This document shows, piece after piece, positions 39,609-48,999 of a stretch of 64,000 nucleotides of DNA (position 1 is its first letter; each line of letters begins with the position of its first letter). Made by a program: the position numbers and the translations under genes. Below the pieces are notes generated by a model, which saw only the letters and a program-made list of their open reading frames with translations, searched no databases and was not told where the DNA came from. Location of the stretch: NCBI RefSeq assembly GCF_000214415.1, contig NC_015562.1, positions 682,001-746,000 of the forward strand, written 5' to 3'. This DNA comes from Methanotorris igneus Kol 5. Lineage in GTDB: Archaea > AGJL01 > Methanococci > Methanococcales > Methanococcaceae.

Positions 39609-39790
39609 TATAGTCGTGTGCGGAATTGATATACGGCAAAACCTTTGGTTTTGCCATTTAATTTTTAAACTTATTTATACGTTAATGAATTTCCAAATAA
39701 TCTTTATTCTTCCTTAAAATTTGAAATAAGGGATAAATCTTTAAGAATTTATCAATAGTATATTTCCAATTTCTAACGCACACGACTATA
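39609..39790. repeat. MITE-like element A
   Basis: 182 bases bounded by perfect 14-base inverted repeats, TATAGTCGTGTGCG at 39609-39622 and its inverse at 39777-39790. Inside lies a GGCAAAACC-TTT-GGTTTTGCC hairpin (39635-39655) and a non-coding stretch that matches, in inverted orientation, parts of element B at 48624-48922. No reading frame. Confidence 0.85.
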
Positions 39791-39878
39791 AAAATGTTAG
39801 TATAAATTTGCACATTATAAGATTTAAAAATATTGGTAATGACAAATATTGTAGCATGATATTGTAGGGGTGGTTAAT

Positions 39879-40694
39879 ATGAAAAACCCATCTCCAAAAA
39901 CAACAGAAGAACTTTTAAAAGAACTTGCTAAAAGAAAGATTGTAGTTAATAAGGAACTAATTAAAGAGATAGTTAAAAGAGAAGACGCTCCAAAAGAAAT
40001 TTTGAGATTAATTAATGAACTTAATGAAATAAGCGATATGTGGTTTCCAATACATGCAATATATATCCTTGGGTTAATAAGGACTAAAGAGGCACTTAAC
40101 ACTTTAAAATACATTATAAAGAACTTTGACATTGATGATTTTGTTGGTGACCTGCCTGATGTATTTTACAACTTTGGTGCAGAGTATTTTGATGACATAA
40201 AAGAAATAGTTTTAGATGAAAGTTATGATGAATATATTAGATTAAATGCATTCGAGTCCTTATTTATGATGGAAGATGTTGATAGAAATAAATTATTGGA
40301 ATTCTCAAAAGAAGTTTTTAATAAGTTGTTAAAGGGGGATAAAGTTAGTGATAATGTCAAATGTTTCATGGCTGGGCTCATGCTTACTTTGGAAGATAAA
40401 GATAAGGGCTTTTGTTCAGAGGTTTTTAATTTTATAGTTGATGTTATTAAAGAATACAATGAACGCAATAAGCATAGTTTCTTTAAGCTTCATATAGATG
40501 ATGTTTTATACTACAAAGAAGAAAATGATTGGAAAAAACCAAAAGACCTTTGGGAGTTTTACCATCCAAAAAATTTACTTCATCTTTTTGAAGTAAACTA
40601 TGGTAAATTAAGCAAAATAGATAAGTATGGACCTTGTATATGCGGTTCTGGAAAAAAGTTTAGTGATTGTTGTTTGAAGTATTTAAAAGAGTAA
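39879..40694 (+). CDS. SEC-C motif protein with helical-repeat N-terminus
   Basis: 271 residues from ATG 39879 (GGGGTGG upstream; the GTG at 39870 is within that site). Most of the protein is helical and HEAT-like (IHAIYILGLIRTKEALNTLKYII). The C-terminus is a SEC-C zinc motif: YGPCICGSGKKFSDCC. Such proteins are of unknown function; SEC-C motifs bind zinc and are often attached to varied domains. It stands alone, just after MITE-like element A. Confidence 0.8.
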   Translation: MKNPSPKTTEELLKELAKRKIVVNKELIKEIVKREDAPKEILRLINELNEISDMWFPIHAIYILGLIRTKEALNTLKYIIKNFDIDDFVGDLPDVFYNFGAEYFDDIKEIVLDESYDEYIRLNAFESLFMMEDVDRNKLLEFSKEVFNKLLKGDKVSDNVKCFMAGLMLTLEDKDKGFCSEVFNFIVDVIKEYNERNKHSFFKLHIDDVLYYKEENDWKKPKDLWEFYHPKNLLHLFEVNYGKLSKIDKYGPCICGSGKKFSDCCLKYLKE

Positions 40695-40736
40695 TTTTTG
40701 TTTGAATAAAAATAATAAAAATTAGAAAGTTTAAAT

Positions 40737-41732
40737 TTATTCATCTTTTTGCAATCCACACATTTTTCTTAAATCTTTTCCAACTTTTTCAATTAAGTGC
40801 TCTTTTTCCAATCTCCTCAATGCGTTTAATTTTGGAGCACCAGCGATATTTTCTAAAGCCCACTCTTTTGCGAATTCTCCTGTTTGTATTTCTTTTAATA
40901 TTTTTCTCATTTCTTCTCTTGATTGCTCGTTGATGATTCTTGATCTTCTTGTTAATCCACCATATTCTGCTGTATTTGAAACATCATTCCACATACCTTG
41001 TAATCCTTTCTGGTAAATCAAATCAACAATCAACTTCAACTCGTGGCATGTTTCAAAGTATGCCATTTCAGGAGCATAACCTGCCTCAACAAGTGTTTCA
41101 AATGCCGCTTTAATTAACTCTGTAACCCCTCCACATAAAACAACTTGCTCTCCGAATAAATCTGTCTCTGTTTCTTCTCTGAATGTTGTTAAAATAACTC
41201 CTGCTCTTGTTAAACCAATACCTTTTGCCATACCTAATGCTATATCTAATGCATCTCCAGTGTAATCTTTCTCAACACAAACTAAACCTGGGACACCAAA
41301 TCCTTCTTCGTATGTTTTTCTTACCATTGCCCCTGGTGATTTTGGAGCAACCATGATAACGTTAACCCCTTCTGGAGGCCTAATTAATCCAAAGTGGATG
41401 TTGTAACCGTGTGAGAAACTTAATGTTTTTCCTTCTTTTAGGTAGGGTTTTATTTGCTCATTGTAAACTTTTGGTTGAACTTCATCTGGTATAAGGATGT
41501 GGATGATGTCAGCTTTCTCTGCTGCTTCTTCTATTGTCATTACTTCATGTCCATCATTTATTGCTTTGTTCCATGATGCCCCATTTGGTCTTAAACCAAC
41601 GATTACATTTAACCCACTATCTTCCATGTTTAAGGATTGTGCTCTTCCTTGGCTACCATAACCAATAACTGCTATAGTTTTGTCTTTTACAGCATCAAAT
41701 GTAGCATCTTTATCATAGAATATCTTTACCAT
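40737..41732 (-). CDS. ilvC: ketol-acid reductoisomerase
   Basis: 331 residues, class I length. NADPH motif [22 protein letters not shown]; catalytic region [34 protein letters not shown]-terminal metal-binding [17 protein letters not shown]. It converts acetolactate to dihydroxyisovalerate in valine and isoleucine synthesis. GAGGTGAG precedes the second of two adjacent ATGs. It is downstream of ilvB and ilvN on the same strand. Confidence 0.97.
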   Translation of the reverse strand: MVKIFYDKDATFDAVKDKTIAVIGYGSQGRAQSLNMEDSGLNVIVGLRPNGASWNKAINDGHEVMTIEEAAEKADIIHILIPDEVQPKVYNEQIKPYLKEGKTLSFSHGYNIHFGLIRPPEGVNVIMVAPKSPGAMVRKTYEEGFGVPGLVCVEKDYTGDALDIALGMAKGIGLTRAGVILTTFREETETDLFGEQVVLCGGVTELIKAAFETLVEAGYAPEMAYFETCHELKLIVDLIYQKGLQGMWNDVSNTAEYGGLTRRSRIINEQSREEMRKILKEIQTGEFAKEWALENIAGAPKLNALRRLEKEHLIEKVGKDLRKMCGLQKDE

Positions 41733-41851
41733 CATCTCACCTCATTCTTTATTTTTGTTTTGATTTTTTATATTATGAATTTTTAATATTTGAATTGTGA
41801 ATTTCAAAATAATTAATTATTTTTGGACTATATGATTTATATTTCAGATAT

Positions 41852-42358
41852 TTATTTCTTTGGCTTTAGTATCTTTGGCCCTCTCATGAGTGCTGTTGGC
41901 CCTGTTCTTGCCATCTCTTTTATGCCTAAAGGTCTAACCAAATCAATGAATGCATTTATTTTATCCTCGTCCCCAGTAATCTCAACCGTTAAAGTTTCTG
42001 CACTTAAATCAACAATTTTTCCTCTGAATATGTTTGTGTATTGGATAACTTGGGACTTTGCACTTTCTGTTGGGGCATATACCTTTATTAAGCAGAGCTC
42101 CCTTTGGACTGTCTTTTTTTCATCCATGTCGCTAACTTTTATGACATCAATAAGTTTATTTAGTTGTTTTATTACTTGCTCAAGGACTTTGTCATCCCCT
42201 TTAACGACAATTGTCATCCTTGCTATTTCAGGATTTTCGGTAATTCCAACAGTTATACTTGCAATATTAAAACCTCTCCTTGTAAACAATCCTGAAATCC
42301 TTTGCAAGACCCCAGGTTTATGCAAAACTAATGCTGATATGACATGTTTATGTTCCAT
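41852..42358 (-). CDS. ilvN: acetolactate synthase small subunit
   Basis: 168 residues from ATG 42358 (GGTGAT upstream). ACT domain: [34 protein letters not shown], then a C-terminal ALS_ss domain. It confers valine feedback control on IlvB. A 28-base segment covering its ribosome site, start codon and first codons is repeated exactly 108 bases upstream, in frame. Confidence 0.96.
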   Translation of the reverse strand: MEHKHVISALVLHKPGVLQRISGLFTRRGFNIASITVGITENPEIARMTIVVKGDDKVLEQVIKQLNKLIDVIKVSDMDEKKTVQRELCLIKVYAPTESAKSQVIQYTNIFRGKIVDLSAETLTVEITGDEDKINAFIDLVRPLGIKEMARTGPTALMRGPKILKPKK

Positions 42359-42382
42359 TAGAATCACCATAAAAGTTATGTT

Positions 42383-42466
42383 TTATACCTCCGAGCATAG
42401 CGAGGAGGTATTAGTGCGGGATGCAACGACGCGGCGTTGCGCTGAGATGGCATGTTTATGTTCCAT
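42383..42466 (-). CDS. possible 27-residue leader peptide upstream of ilvN
   Basis: The duplicated start region of ilvN, with its own GGTGAT and ATG at 42466, opens a short frame beginning MEHKHAISAQRRVVASRTNT and ending at 42383, 24 bases before the true ilvN start. The first nine residues nearly equal those of IlvN. It may be translated because the signals are the same, but no valine, leucine or isoleucine run is present, so classical attenuation is unlikely. Confidence 0.35.
   Translation of the reverse strand: MEHKHAISAQRRVVASRTNTSSLCSEV
42385..42440. repeat. palindromes between ilvB and ilvN
   Basis: ATACCTCC-GAGCATAGCGA-GGAGGTAT (42385-42411) has the GAGCG(N)AGCGA-type core found in the composite repeats, followed by GCAACG-ACGCGG-CGTTGC (42423-42440). 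Locally GC-rich compared with surroundings. It lies between two 28-base direct repeats (42343-42370 and 42451-42478). Confidence 0.75.
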
Positions 42467-42524
42467 TAGAATCACCATGAACAAAGTTATCTCTAAAAAA
42501 TGTTAATTAAATAGGATTTTGATT

Positions 42525-44291
42525 TTATTCCTTAACTTCTGCCCTAACATTCTTTATATCCTCAAAGCAAGCTCTTCTTATTTTTGGTTCTTCCCTAACT
42601 GGCTGAATGATGTTAGTTAACCTGCCCCCTGGAGGAACCATTGATAATGCCTCTGCTGGGTCTATTACAAAGTCCAATAGATATGGTTCGTTACTTTTTA
42701 TTGCTTCCAATAATGCCTCTTTTATTTCTCCTGGCTCAGTTATTCTTCTTCCTTTTATGCCATAACTCTCTGCCAATTTAACGAAGTCAGGGCTCTCTCC
42801 TAAATGAACTTCACACTGTCTCTTTCCATAGTATAGGTTTTGCCACTGATAGACCATTCCAAGTGTTCTGTTGTCAAAAATACATATTACAATTGGTATA
42901 TCATATTCTTTTATTGTAGCGAGTTCTTGGGAGTTCATTAAAAATCCGCCGTCTCCTGTTATTGAAATAACGTTATAGTTTGGTTTGGCAACTTTTGCCC
43001 CTATTGCAGCAGGGAATCCAAAGCCCATTGTTCCTAAACCACCAGAGGATAAGAATGTTCTTGGGTTTTTAACTTTGAAGTAGTGTGCAACCCACATCTG
43101 GTTTTGCCCAACATCTGTTGTTATGATGGTTTTCTTTAAATTTGGGTCAATTTCCTTTAATGCTTCCATTAACTCCTTAACTATTCTTTGGGGCTTTATT
43201 GGTTTGTCATCATAGTCCATAAATGGAATTGATGCCTTTTTTAATTCGTTAACTCTTTCCATCCATGATTCTTTATTCTTAATTTCACATCTCATTAAAT
43301 TAGCTATTAAATCCCTCAAGACAATCTTTGCATCCCCAACTATTGGAACATCAACTCTAACATTCTTTCCAATTTCTGCAGGGTCAATATCAATGTGGAT
43401 TATCTTTGCATATGGAGCAAATGCCTTTATATCTCCTGTTATCCTATCTGAGAACCTACAACCAATTGCTATTAAGACATCACTCTCAGTAACACAGTAA
43501 TTTGCTGCTTTTGTTCCATGCATTCCAACCATTCCAAGAGACAATGGGTGATCTTCTGGGAAGCTACCTTTACCCATCAATGTTGTACATACAGGAATTC
43601 TTGCAAGTTCTGCCAATCTAATAAGTTCTTCACTTGCATTTGCAATATTTACTCCACCACCAGCAATAATTACAGGCCTCTCCGCCTCAGCGATTAATTT
43701 GGCTGCTTTTTTTATTTGAAGTGGGTGTCCAACAGTTGTTGGTTTGTAGCCTGGTAAATCAACGGTTGCGGGGATTGGGTATTTTTCTATGTCAAATTCC
43801 TTCTCCTGCACATCCTTTGGTAAGTCAATATGAACTGGTCCAGGTCTTCCAGTTGTTGCTATCTCAAATGCTGCCCTAAATGTTGCTGGAATATCCTCTG
43901 GCTTTTGAATTTGAAAGTTATGTTTCGTGATTGGCATAAATAAGCCAAGTGCATCTATCTCTTGGAATGCATCATTACCAATCAAATGGGTAGGAACTTG
44001 TCCTGTCAATGCTATAACTGGGGAACTGTCTGCATAAGCTGTAGCTATTCCAGTGACTAAATTCGTAGCTCCAGGACCAGAAGTTGATACACAAACCCCT
44101 GGCTCTCCACTTGCTCTTGCAAAACCATCTGCTGCATGCGCTGCTGCTTGTTCGTGTCTCGTTAAGATGTGGATTAAGTCGCTCTCATATAATGCATCAT
44201 AAAAAGGTAACATTGCTCCTCCTGGATATCCAAAGAGTATCTTAACTCCCTCTGCCTCTAATGCTTTTATAATTGCTTCTGCTCCTTTCAT
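42525..44291 (-). CDS. ilvB: acetolactate synthase large subunit
   Basis: 588 residues from ATG 44291 (GGTGA upstream); the 20-residue extension to 44351 is not supported. ThDP enzyme: GYPGGAMLPFYDAL, TRHEQAAAHAADGFARASG with the catalytic Glu, and GDGGFLMNSQELATIKEYDIPIVICIFDNRT. It makes acetolactate and acetohydroxybutyrate and needs IlvN. It leads the ilvB-ilvN-ilvC series, typical for branched-chain amino acid synthesis. Confidence 0.97.
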   Translation of the reverse strand: MKGAEAIIKALEAEGVKILFGYPGGAMLPFYDALYESDLIHILTRHEQAAAHAADGFARASGEPGVCVSTSGPGATNLVTGIATAYADSSPVIALTGQVPTHLIGNDAFQEIDALGLFMPITKHNFQIQKPEDIPATFRAAFEIATTGRPGPVHIDLPKDVQEKEFDIEKYPIPATVDLPGYKPTTVGHPLQIKKAAKLIAEAERPVIIAGGGVNIANASEELIRLAELARIPVCTTLMGKGSFPEDHPLSLGMVGMHGTKAANYCVTESDVLIAIGCRFSDRITGDIKAFAPYAKIIHIDIDPAEIGKNVRVDVPIVGDAKIVLRDLIANLMRCEIKNKESWMERVNELKKASIPFMDYDDKPIKPQRIVKELMEALKEIDPNLKKTIITTDVGQNQMWVAHYFKVKNPRTFLSSGGLGTMGFGFPAAIGAKVAKPNYNVISITGDGGFLMNSQELATIKEYDIPIVICIFDNRTLGMVYQWQNLYYGKRQCEVHLGESPDFVKLAESYGIKGRRITEPGEIKEALLEAIKSNEPYLLDFVIDPAEALSMVPPGGRLTNIIQPVREEPKIRRACFEDIKNVRAEVKE

Positions 44292-44590
44292 GACATCACC
44301 AAAAATAAAAACTATATGGTTATGTGCGTTAAAAGTTGAACAATAACACATATAAATTTATTGCTAATTTATTTTTATTTGACTTTTGGATAAGATTATG
44401 CCCTTTTAAAATCCCTGGATGAAATTAATTTTAAAATTTTAATTATGACCATAAATTTTGTAGTGTTTTGCTTATAATTTATGCTATATAATATTTATGA
44501 ATGACTGATGAGAGTGTTATTTAAATAATGTTAAAATGATATATTTATGTTTTAGAATTTCAAAAATTTTGTAATGTTGGGGGTGAGATT

Positions 44591-44878
44591 ATGGTAGTTG
44601 CAGAGGTTTCAATAGTCCCAATAGGGGAGGGGCCAAGTGTCTCAAAGTATGTTAAAAAGGCTATAGAGGTTTTTAAAAAATACAACTTAAAAGTAGAGCC
44701 GCATGCTATGGGAACAGTTTTGGAAGGAGATTTAGAGGAGATTTTGGAGGCTTTTAAGGAGGCACATAGGGAAGTTTTAAAGGATTCAAAGAGAGTGTTG
44801 AGTACTTTAAAAATAGACGAAAGAACAGATAAAGAAAATACCATAGAGAGGAAATTAAGAGCAATAGGGATAGAATGA
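44591..44878 (+). CDS. MTH1187-family thiamine-binding protein (UPF0045)
   Basis: 95 residues with the ferredoxin-like fold: VVAEVSIVPIGEGPSVSKYV, then VEPHAMGTVLEGDLEEIL. Known members bind thiamine or hydroxymethylpyrimidine. The stop overlaps the start of the carbamoyltransferase gene (ATGA), so the two are translationally coupled. GGGGGTGAG precedes the start. Confidence 0.9.
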   Translation: MVVAEVSIVPIGEGPSVSKYVKKAIEVFKKYNLKVEPHAMGTVLEGDLEEILEAFKEAHREVLKDSKRVLSTLKIDERTDKENTIERKLRAIGIE

Positions 44879-46434
44879 TATTGGGAATATGTGATGGCCA
44901 CAATGCAAGCGCCTCAATAATAGACGGCAACAAAATCCTCTATGCAATAAGTGAAGAGAGATTCACGAGAAAAAAGAATCAACGTGGATTTCCAAAAAAT
45001 AGTATAGAGTATATTTTAAAAAATGCCAATATTGATGACATCAAAGCTATTGCAGTTGGAGGAATTTTTAGAAAGGGGAATAGGTTAAGGACATTAAAAG
45101 AATTCCAAGAAAGGATGCAAATCCCCATGCTCTACTTCCACCACCACCTTTGTCATGCCGCTCTATATCAACTATCTAATTTTAAAGAGTGTATAGTTCT
45201 CACTATAGATGGGGGAGGGGACGGGTTATCAGCAACTGTCTCTATTGCAAATAAAAATGGTTTGGAAGTTATTGCACAGAGTGATTTAATAGATTCTGTT
45301 GGTGATTTCTACGCCTCAATAACTGAACTTTTAGGATTTAAGCCAATGGAGGATGAAGGTAAAGTTATGTGTCTCTCTTCTTATGGTGACATTTATGCAA
45401 AATCAAAAGGATTTTGCGGCTCTTCGCTTCGCTCCGATGATGATATTGATTTAAAGGTTATCGATTACAACCCAAAAACCAAATCCTTCAAAAACTACTT
45501 GGGAGTTATTGGGTATGAGGCAACAAAGGCATTAAAAAAACTTATTGGTTATGATGATTCATTTGAATTTAAAGTTAAGGTTTCAAAATATGCTCAAAGA
45601 ACTTTAGAAAATGTTGTTTTGAAGTTGATTAGAAGTTTTGTTGATGAAATGGGCATTGAGAATGTTGTTTTTAGTGGTGGAGTTGCCCAAAATGTTAAGT
45701 TGAATATGAAAATTAGGGAAATTGCTAATATCTATGTTCCGCCTTTTATGGGGGATGAAGGTTTGTGTGTTGGCGCATCTCTCTTAATGAAAAAATGTAG
45801 GATTGATTTAAAAGATACATATTTGGGGATTAAAATAGATAACGATGAAATTGCTAATAAATTGGAAAGTATTAAAGATAAATACAAAATAAGATATTTA
45901 GAGGAAAAGGAGATTCCTGAGGTTGTTGGAGATTTAATTGCAAATAATAAAATCGTCTGCATCTGCAAAGGAAAAATGGAGTTTGGTCCAAGAGCATTGG
46001 GAAATAGGAGCGTAATTGCACTTCCAACAAAAGAAAATGCTGAAAAAATCAATAAAATGCTTAAAAGAAATGAATTCATGCCATTTGCTCCAACGATTTT
46101 ATATGAGCATGTTGATGAATACTTAGAAAATCCCACATACAGTCCATTTATGACGATGTTGTTTAAAGTTAAAGAAGAAAATAAGGAGAAAATTAATGGG
46201 GTTGTTCATGTTGATGGGACAACAAGACCGCAAACATTAAAAAGAGAGATTAATCCTACTTACTATGATATTATAAGTTATGTTTTTGACTTGAAAGGAG
46301 TCCCAGCTGTGTTGAATACAAGTTTTAACATGCACGGAGAACCAATTGTTGGAACAGTAGACGATGCTTTAAGGACATTTAAGTATGTTGGAGATGCTCT
46401 GTTGTTGGGAAATTATTTAATAGAGAAGATTTAA
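44875..46434 (+). CDS. NodU/CmcH-type carbamoyltransferase
   Basis: 519 residues. N-terminal Kae1-like domain: ILGICDGHNASASIIDG, YAISEERFTRKKNQRGFP, FHHHLCHAALY with metal-binding His residues, and TIDGGGDGLSATVS. C-terminal carbamoyltransferase domain: MEFGPRALGNRSVIA and VLNTSFNMHGEPIV. It transfers carbamoyl from carbamoyl phosphate to an unknown hydroxyl acceptor. Residues SLRSD near position 184 are encoded by TCGCTTCGCTC, the core of the palindromic repeats seen elsewhere, so a repeat fragment may have entered this loop without breaking the frame. Confidence 0.93.
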   Translation: MILGICDGHNASASIIDGNKILYAISEERFTRKKNQRGFPKNSIEYILKNANIDDIKAIAVGGIFRKGNRLRTLKEFQERMQIPMLYFHHHLCHAALYQLSNFKECIVLTIDGGGDGLSATVSIANKNGLEVIAQSDLIDSVGDFYASITELLGFKPMEDEGKVMCLSSYGDIYAKSKGFCGSSLRSDDDIDLKVIDYNPKTKSFKNYLGVIGYEATKALKKLIGYDDSFEFKVKVSKYAQRTLENVVLKLIRSFVDEMGIENVVFSGGVAQNVKLNMKIREIANIYVPPFMGDEGLCVGASLLMKKCRIDLKDTYLGIKIDNDEIANKLESIKDKYKIRYLEEKEIPEVVGDLIANNKIVCICKGKMEFGPRALGNRSVIALPTKENAEKINKMLKRNEFMPFAPTILYEHVDEYLENPTYSPFMTMLFKVKEENKEKINGVVHVDGTTRPQTLKREINPTYYDIISYVFDLKGVPAVLNTSFNMHGEPIVGTVDDALRTFKYVGDALLLGNYLIEKI

Positions 46435-46617
46435 ACAATTTTTTAACAATTAATAATTTGTATATTAATGTTAATCAATTTAACACCGTTAAAAATATTA
46501 ATGATGAAGAATATAGTATAGCCACTTGCATTAAATGACTATTATGCATGATCAAAATTAAGAAATAACTGTATTCTATTTGAAAATTAACCAATCATAG
46601 CCCTTTCAAAAATTAAT

Positions 46618-46640
46618 GGCAAAACAAGGTTTTGCCGTAT
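46618..46640. repeat. GGCAAAAC hairpin copy
   Basis: GGCAAAACAAGGTTTTGCC followed by GTAT, upstream of the moeB-like gene. The same hairpin occurs in MITE-like elements A and B (39635-39655; 48652-48673; 48684-48710; 48769-48795) and, degraded, at about 56014-56035. Confidence 0.75.
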
Positions 46641-46665
46641 AGTAAAAACTATGTGAAGTGAAAAA

Positions 46666-47388
46666 ATGAGATACAGTAGGCAGATACTTATAAAAAATTT
46701 TGGAGAAGAAGGTCAGAAAAAACTTAGAAAGGCAAAGGTTGCCATTGTTGGTGTTGGAGGTTTAGGATGTGCAGTTTCTCAATATTTAACTGCCGCTGGG
46801 ATAGGGGAGTTGGTTTTAATAGATTACCAAACCGTTGAGATAACAAACCTAAACAGGCAGATATTGTATTGTGAAGATGACATAGGGAGGTTGAAGGTTG
46901 AGGTGGCAAAAGAAAGACTAAAATGCTTAAACCCAGAGGTTGAGATAAAAACCTATGCTGAAAAGTTGAAAGAGGAATTTATTAAAGATGTCGATGTTGT
47001 TGTAGATTGCTTGGATAATTTTGAAGGAAGATATTTGCTGAATGAGATTTGTGTTAAAAATAAAATTCCATTTGTCCATGGTGCAGTAGAAAATATGCAC
47101 GGGCAGGTAACAACAATTATTCCATACGAAACCCCATGTTTGAGGTGCATATTCAACTTAAAGGATAGAAATGAAACCTTGCCTATATTGGGCTTTGCTG
47201 CAGGAACTATTGGGACTATTCAGGCAGGAGAAGTTATTAAATTGCTCTCAGGAGTTGGGGAGACATTAAAAAATAAACTGCTCATTATAAACCTTGCAAA
47301 CAATGAATTTAACTTATTAAATTTGAAAAAGAATCCAAAATGCAGTGTTTGTTCTAAATTATGTTCAAATGGTGATAAAGATGATTAA
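46666..47388 (+). CDS. MoeB/ThiF-family sulfur-carrier adenylyltransferase
   Basis: 240 residues. E1-like fold: MRYSRQILIKNFGEEGQKKL, the nucleotide motif VAIVGVGGLGCAVSQYL, and NLNRQILY with the Arg finger. Zinc pairs CLRC and CSVC. It activates a ubiquitin-like sulfur carrier (MoaD- or ThiS-like) by adenylation. Its end overlaps the moaE start, linking it to molybdopterin or tungstopterin synthesis. No MoaD gene is adjacent. Confidence 0.92.
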   Translation: MRYSRQILIKNFGEEGQKKLRKAKVAIVGVGGLGCAVSQYLTAAGIGELVLIDYQTVEITNLNRQILYCEDDIGRLKVEVAKERLKCLNPEVEIKTYAEKLKEEFIKDVDVVVDCLDNFEGRYLLNEICVKNKIPFVHGAVENMHGQVTTIIPYETPCLRCIFNLKDRNETLPILGFAAGTIGTIQAGEVIKLLSGVGETLKNKLLIINLANNEFNLLNLKKNPKCSVCSKLCSNGDKDD

Positions 47389-47821
47389 AATAACCAAGGA
47401 AGATTTTAATGTTGAAGAGGAAATAAAGAAGATGCTCGAAAAACATAAAAACATAGGTGGAGTTGTGACGTTTGTTGGTGTTGTTAGGAATGTGGGTATT
47501 AAAGATGGTGAAGAGAAAGAGGTTGAGAAATTAGAGTTTGAATGTTATGAAAAAATGGCAATAAAGAAGTTGGAAGAGATTAGAGAGGAAGCGATGAAAA
47601 AGTATGACATAATCGATGCAATAATAATCCATAGAATAGGAACTTTGAAAGTTGGGGAGAAAATTGTCTTAATTGCTGTTGGAGCAAAACACAGAAAAGA
47701 TGCATTCCTTGCTTGTGAGTATTTGATTGATGAGTTAAAGAAGGTAGTTCCAATATGGAAAAAAGAATATGCTAAGGATGGTTCTTATTGGGTTGAGTAT
47801 AGTGGTTCTACAACTAAATGA
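47381..47821 (+). CDS. moaE: molybdopterin synthase catalytic subunit MoaE
   Basis: 146 residues from ATG 47381 with GGTGAT upstream and overlap with the moeB-like gene. Signatures are GGVVTFVGVVRN, LEFECYEKMAIKKLEEI, IHRIGTLKVGE, and AKHRKDAFLACEYLIDELKKVVPIWKKE with the catalytic Lys residues. It inserts sulfur from MoaD-thiocarboxylate to form molybdopterin, needed by formylmethanofuran dehydrogenase. Confidence 0.95.
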   Translation: MIKITKEDFNVEEEIKKMLEKHKNIGGVVTFVGVVRNVGIKDGEEKEVEKLEFECYEKMAIKKLEEIREEAMKKYDIIDAIIIHRIGTLKVGEKIVLIAVGAKHRKDAFLACEYLIDELKKVVPIWKKEYAKDGSYWVEYSGSTTK

Positions 47822-47858
47822 CAGTTTTTGCAAACTACTATAATTTTCGGTGAGTGTG

Positions 47859-48608
47859 ATGAATTTAAATTTAATTGAGGAGAGGATAATAATAAAGGAA
47901 ACAAACATGCTTTTGAAGGTAGATGGTAAAAAATACGTAAAATTAGCAAGAAATACTATCCTAAAAGAGAGAATGCAACTTGAAAACTACATATTAAGGA
48001 ATCCAATATTTTTGACAACTTTTGAGCCAATAGATGTGGAGGAAGATGCTCCAAAGATTGTTAAGCTCATGGCAAGGGCAAGTAAAAATGCAAATGTTGG
48101 GCCAATGGCTGCAGTTGCAGGAACAATAAGCCAATTGGTGATGGAGAATTTATTAAAATATGGCTCGAGGAATGTTATTGCTGAAAATGGTGGAGATATA
48201 GCATTGAGATGTGAGAAAGATGTGGTTGTTGGGTTATTTGCTGGAACATCTCCATTATCTGGCGAAGTTGGATTTAAATTGAAAAAGGAGAAAATTAAAA
48301 ATGGATATGGTGTTTGCACGTCCTCAGGGACTGTTGGGCATTCAGTAAGTTTTGGAAATGCTGATGCGGTGGTTGTATTTGCAAAAGAAGCAAGTATAGC
48401 AGATGCAGCAGCAACGAGCATTGGAAACTATGCAGTGGGAAAAGAGGATGAAGCAATAAATAGATGCTTAGAGAAGGCAGAGGAAATTGAGAACATTGAT
48501 GGCGTTCTTGTGGTTGTTGGAAAATATGCTGGAAAAATAGGAAAGATCCCACAATTAGTTAAAACTGATAAAAAAGCAGTATTAAGCGAATTTTTTGAGA
48601 TAATATAA
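47859..48608 (+). CDS. UPF0280 family protein
   Basis: 249 residues from ATG 47859 (GGTGAG upstream; GTG 47850 is near that site). Conserved parts: ASKNANVGPMAAVAGTISQ, AENGGDIAL, CTSSGTVGHSVSFGNADAVVV and ASIADAAATSIGN. The fold resembles ApbE-like flavin transferases; function is unknown. Same strand as moaE with a 37-base gap, so perhaps co-transcribed. Confidence 0.9.
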   Translation: MNLNLIEERIIIKETNMLLKVDGKKYVKLARNTILKERMQLENYILRNPIFLTTFEPIDVEEDAPKIVKLMARASKNANVGPMAAVAGTISQLVMENLLKYGSRNVIAENGGDIALRCEKDVVVGLFAGTSPLSGEVGFKLKKEKIKNGYGVCTSSGTVGHSVSFGNADAVVVFAKEASIADAAATSIGNYAVGKEDEAINRCLEKAEEIENIDGVLVVVGKYAGKIGKIPQLVKTDKKAVLSEFFEII

Positions 48609-48623
48609 ACGTTGCTGAGTTAT

Positions 48624-48922
48624 GATAGTCGTGTGCGTTAGAAGGGTTTTTGGCAAAACTGAAAGTTTTGCTGTATGTCTTTTGGCAAAATTCAAGGGAT
48701 TTTGCCGTATAATTTGGAAATGTGCTATTGGTAAATTCTTAAAGATTTATGCATTATTTCAATTTTTTGGCAAAACCTAAAAGGTTTTGCCGTATATTTT
48801 AAGGAAGAATAAAGATTATTTGGAAATTCATTAGCATATAAATAAGTTTAAAAATCCACTGCAACCTTCGGTTGCAGGGAAGTTGAATAACTACGTTATT
48901 CAACTATTCCGCACACGACTAG
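48624..48922. repeat. MITE-like element B
   Basis: About 300 bases bounded by ATAGTCGTGTGCG (48625-48637) and the inverse of CTAGTCGTGTGCG (from 48910). It contains three GGCAAAA hairpins and a CTGCAACC-TTC-GGTTGCAG hairpin (about 48858-48877). Two internal blocks match element A in inverted orientation (for example AAGGAAGAATAAAGATTATT), so A and B are copies of one element with different inserts. It fills the gap between UPF0280 and bioB. Confidence 0.85.
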
Positions 48923-48999
48923 AATTTGTAATTATGGATTTATAATTATGAATTTTTTAGACCTAAAAATACATAAGTAAAAAATTTAATGGGGATATC

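Noticed and set aside
44495-44520. TGATGA motif considered as a C/D box guide RNA
   Set aside because: No D box or second C'/D' pair at suitable spacing.
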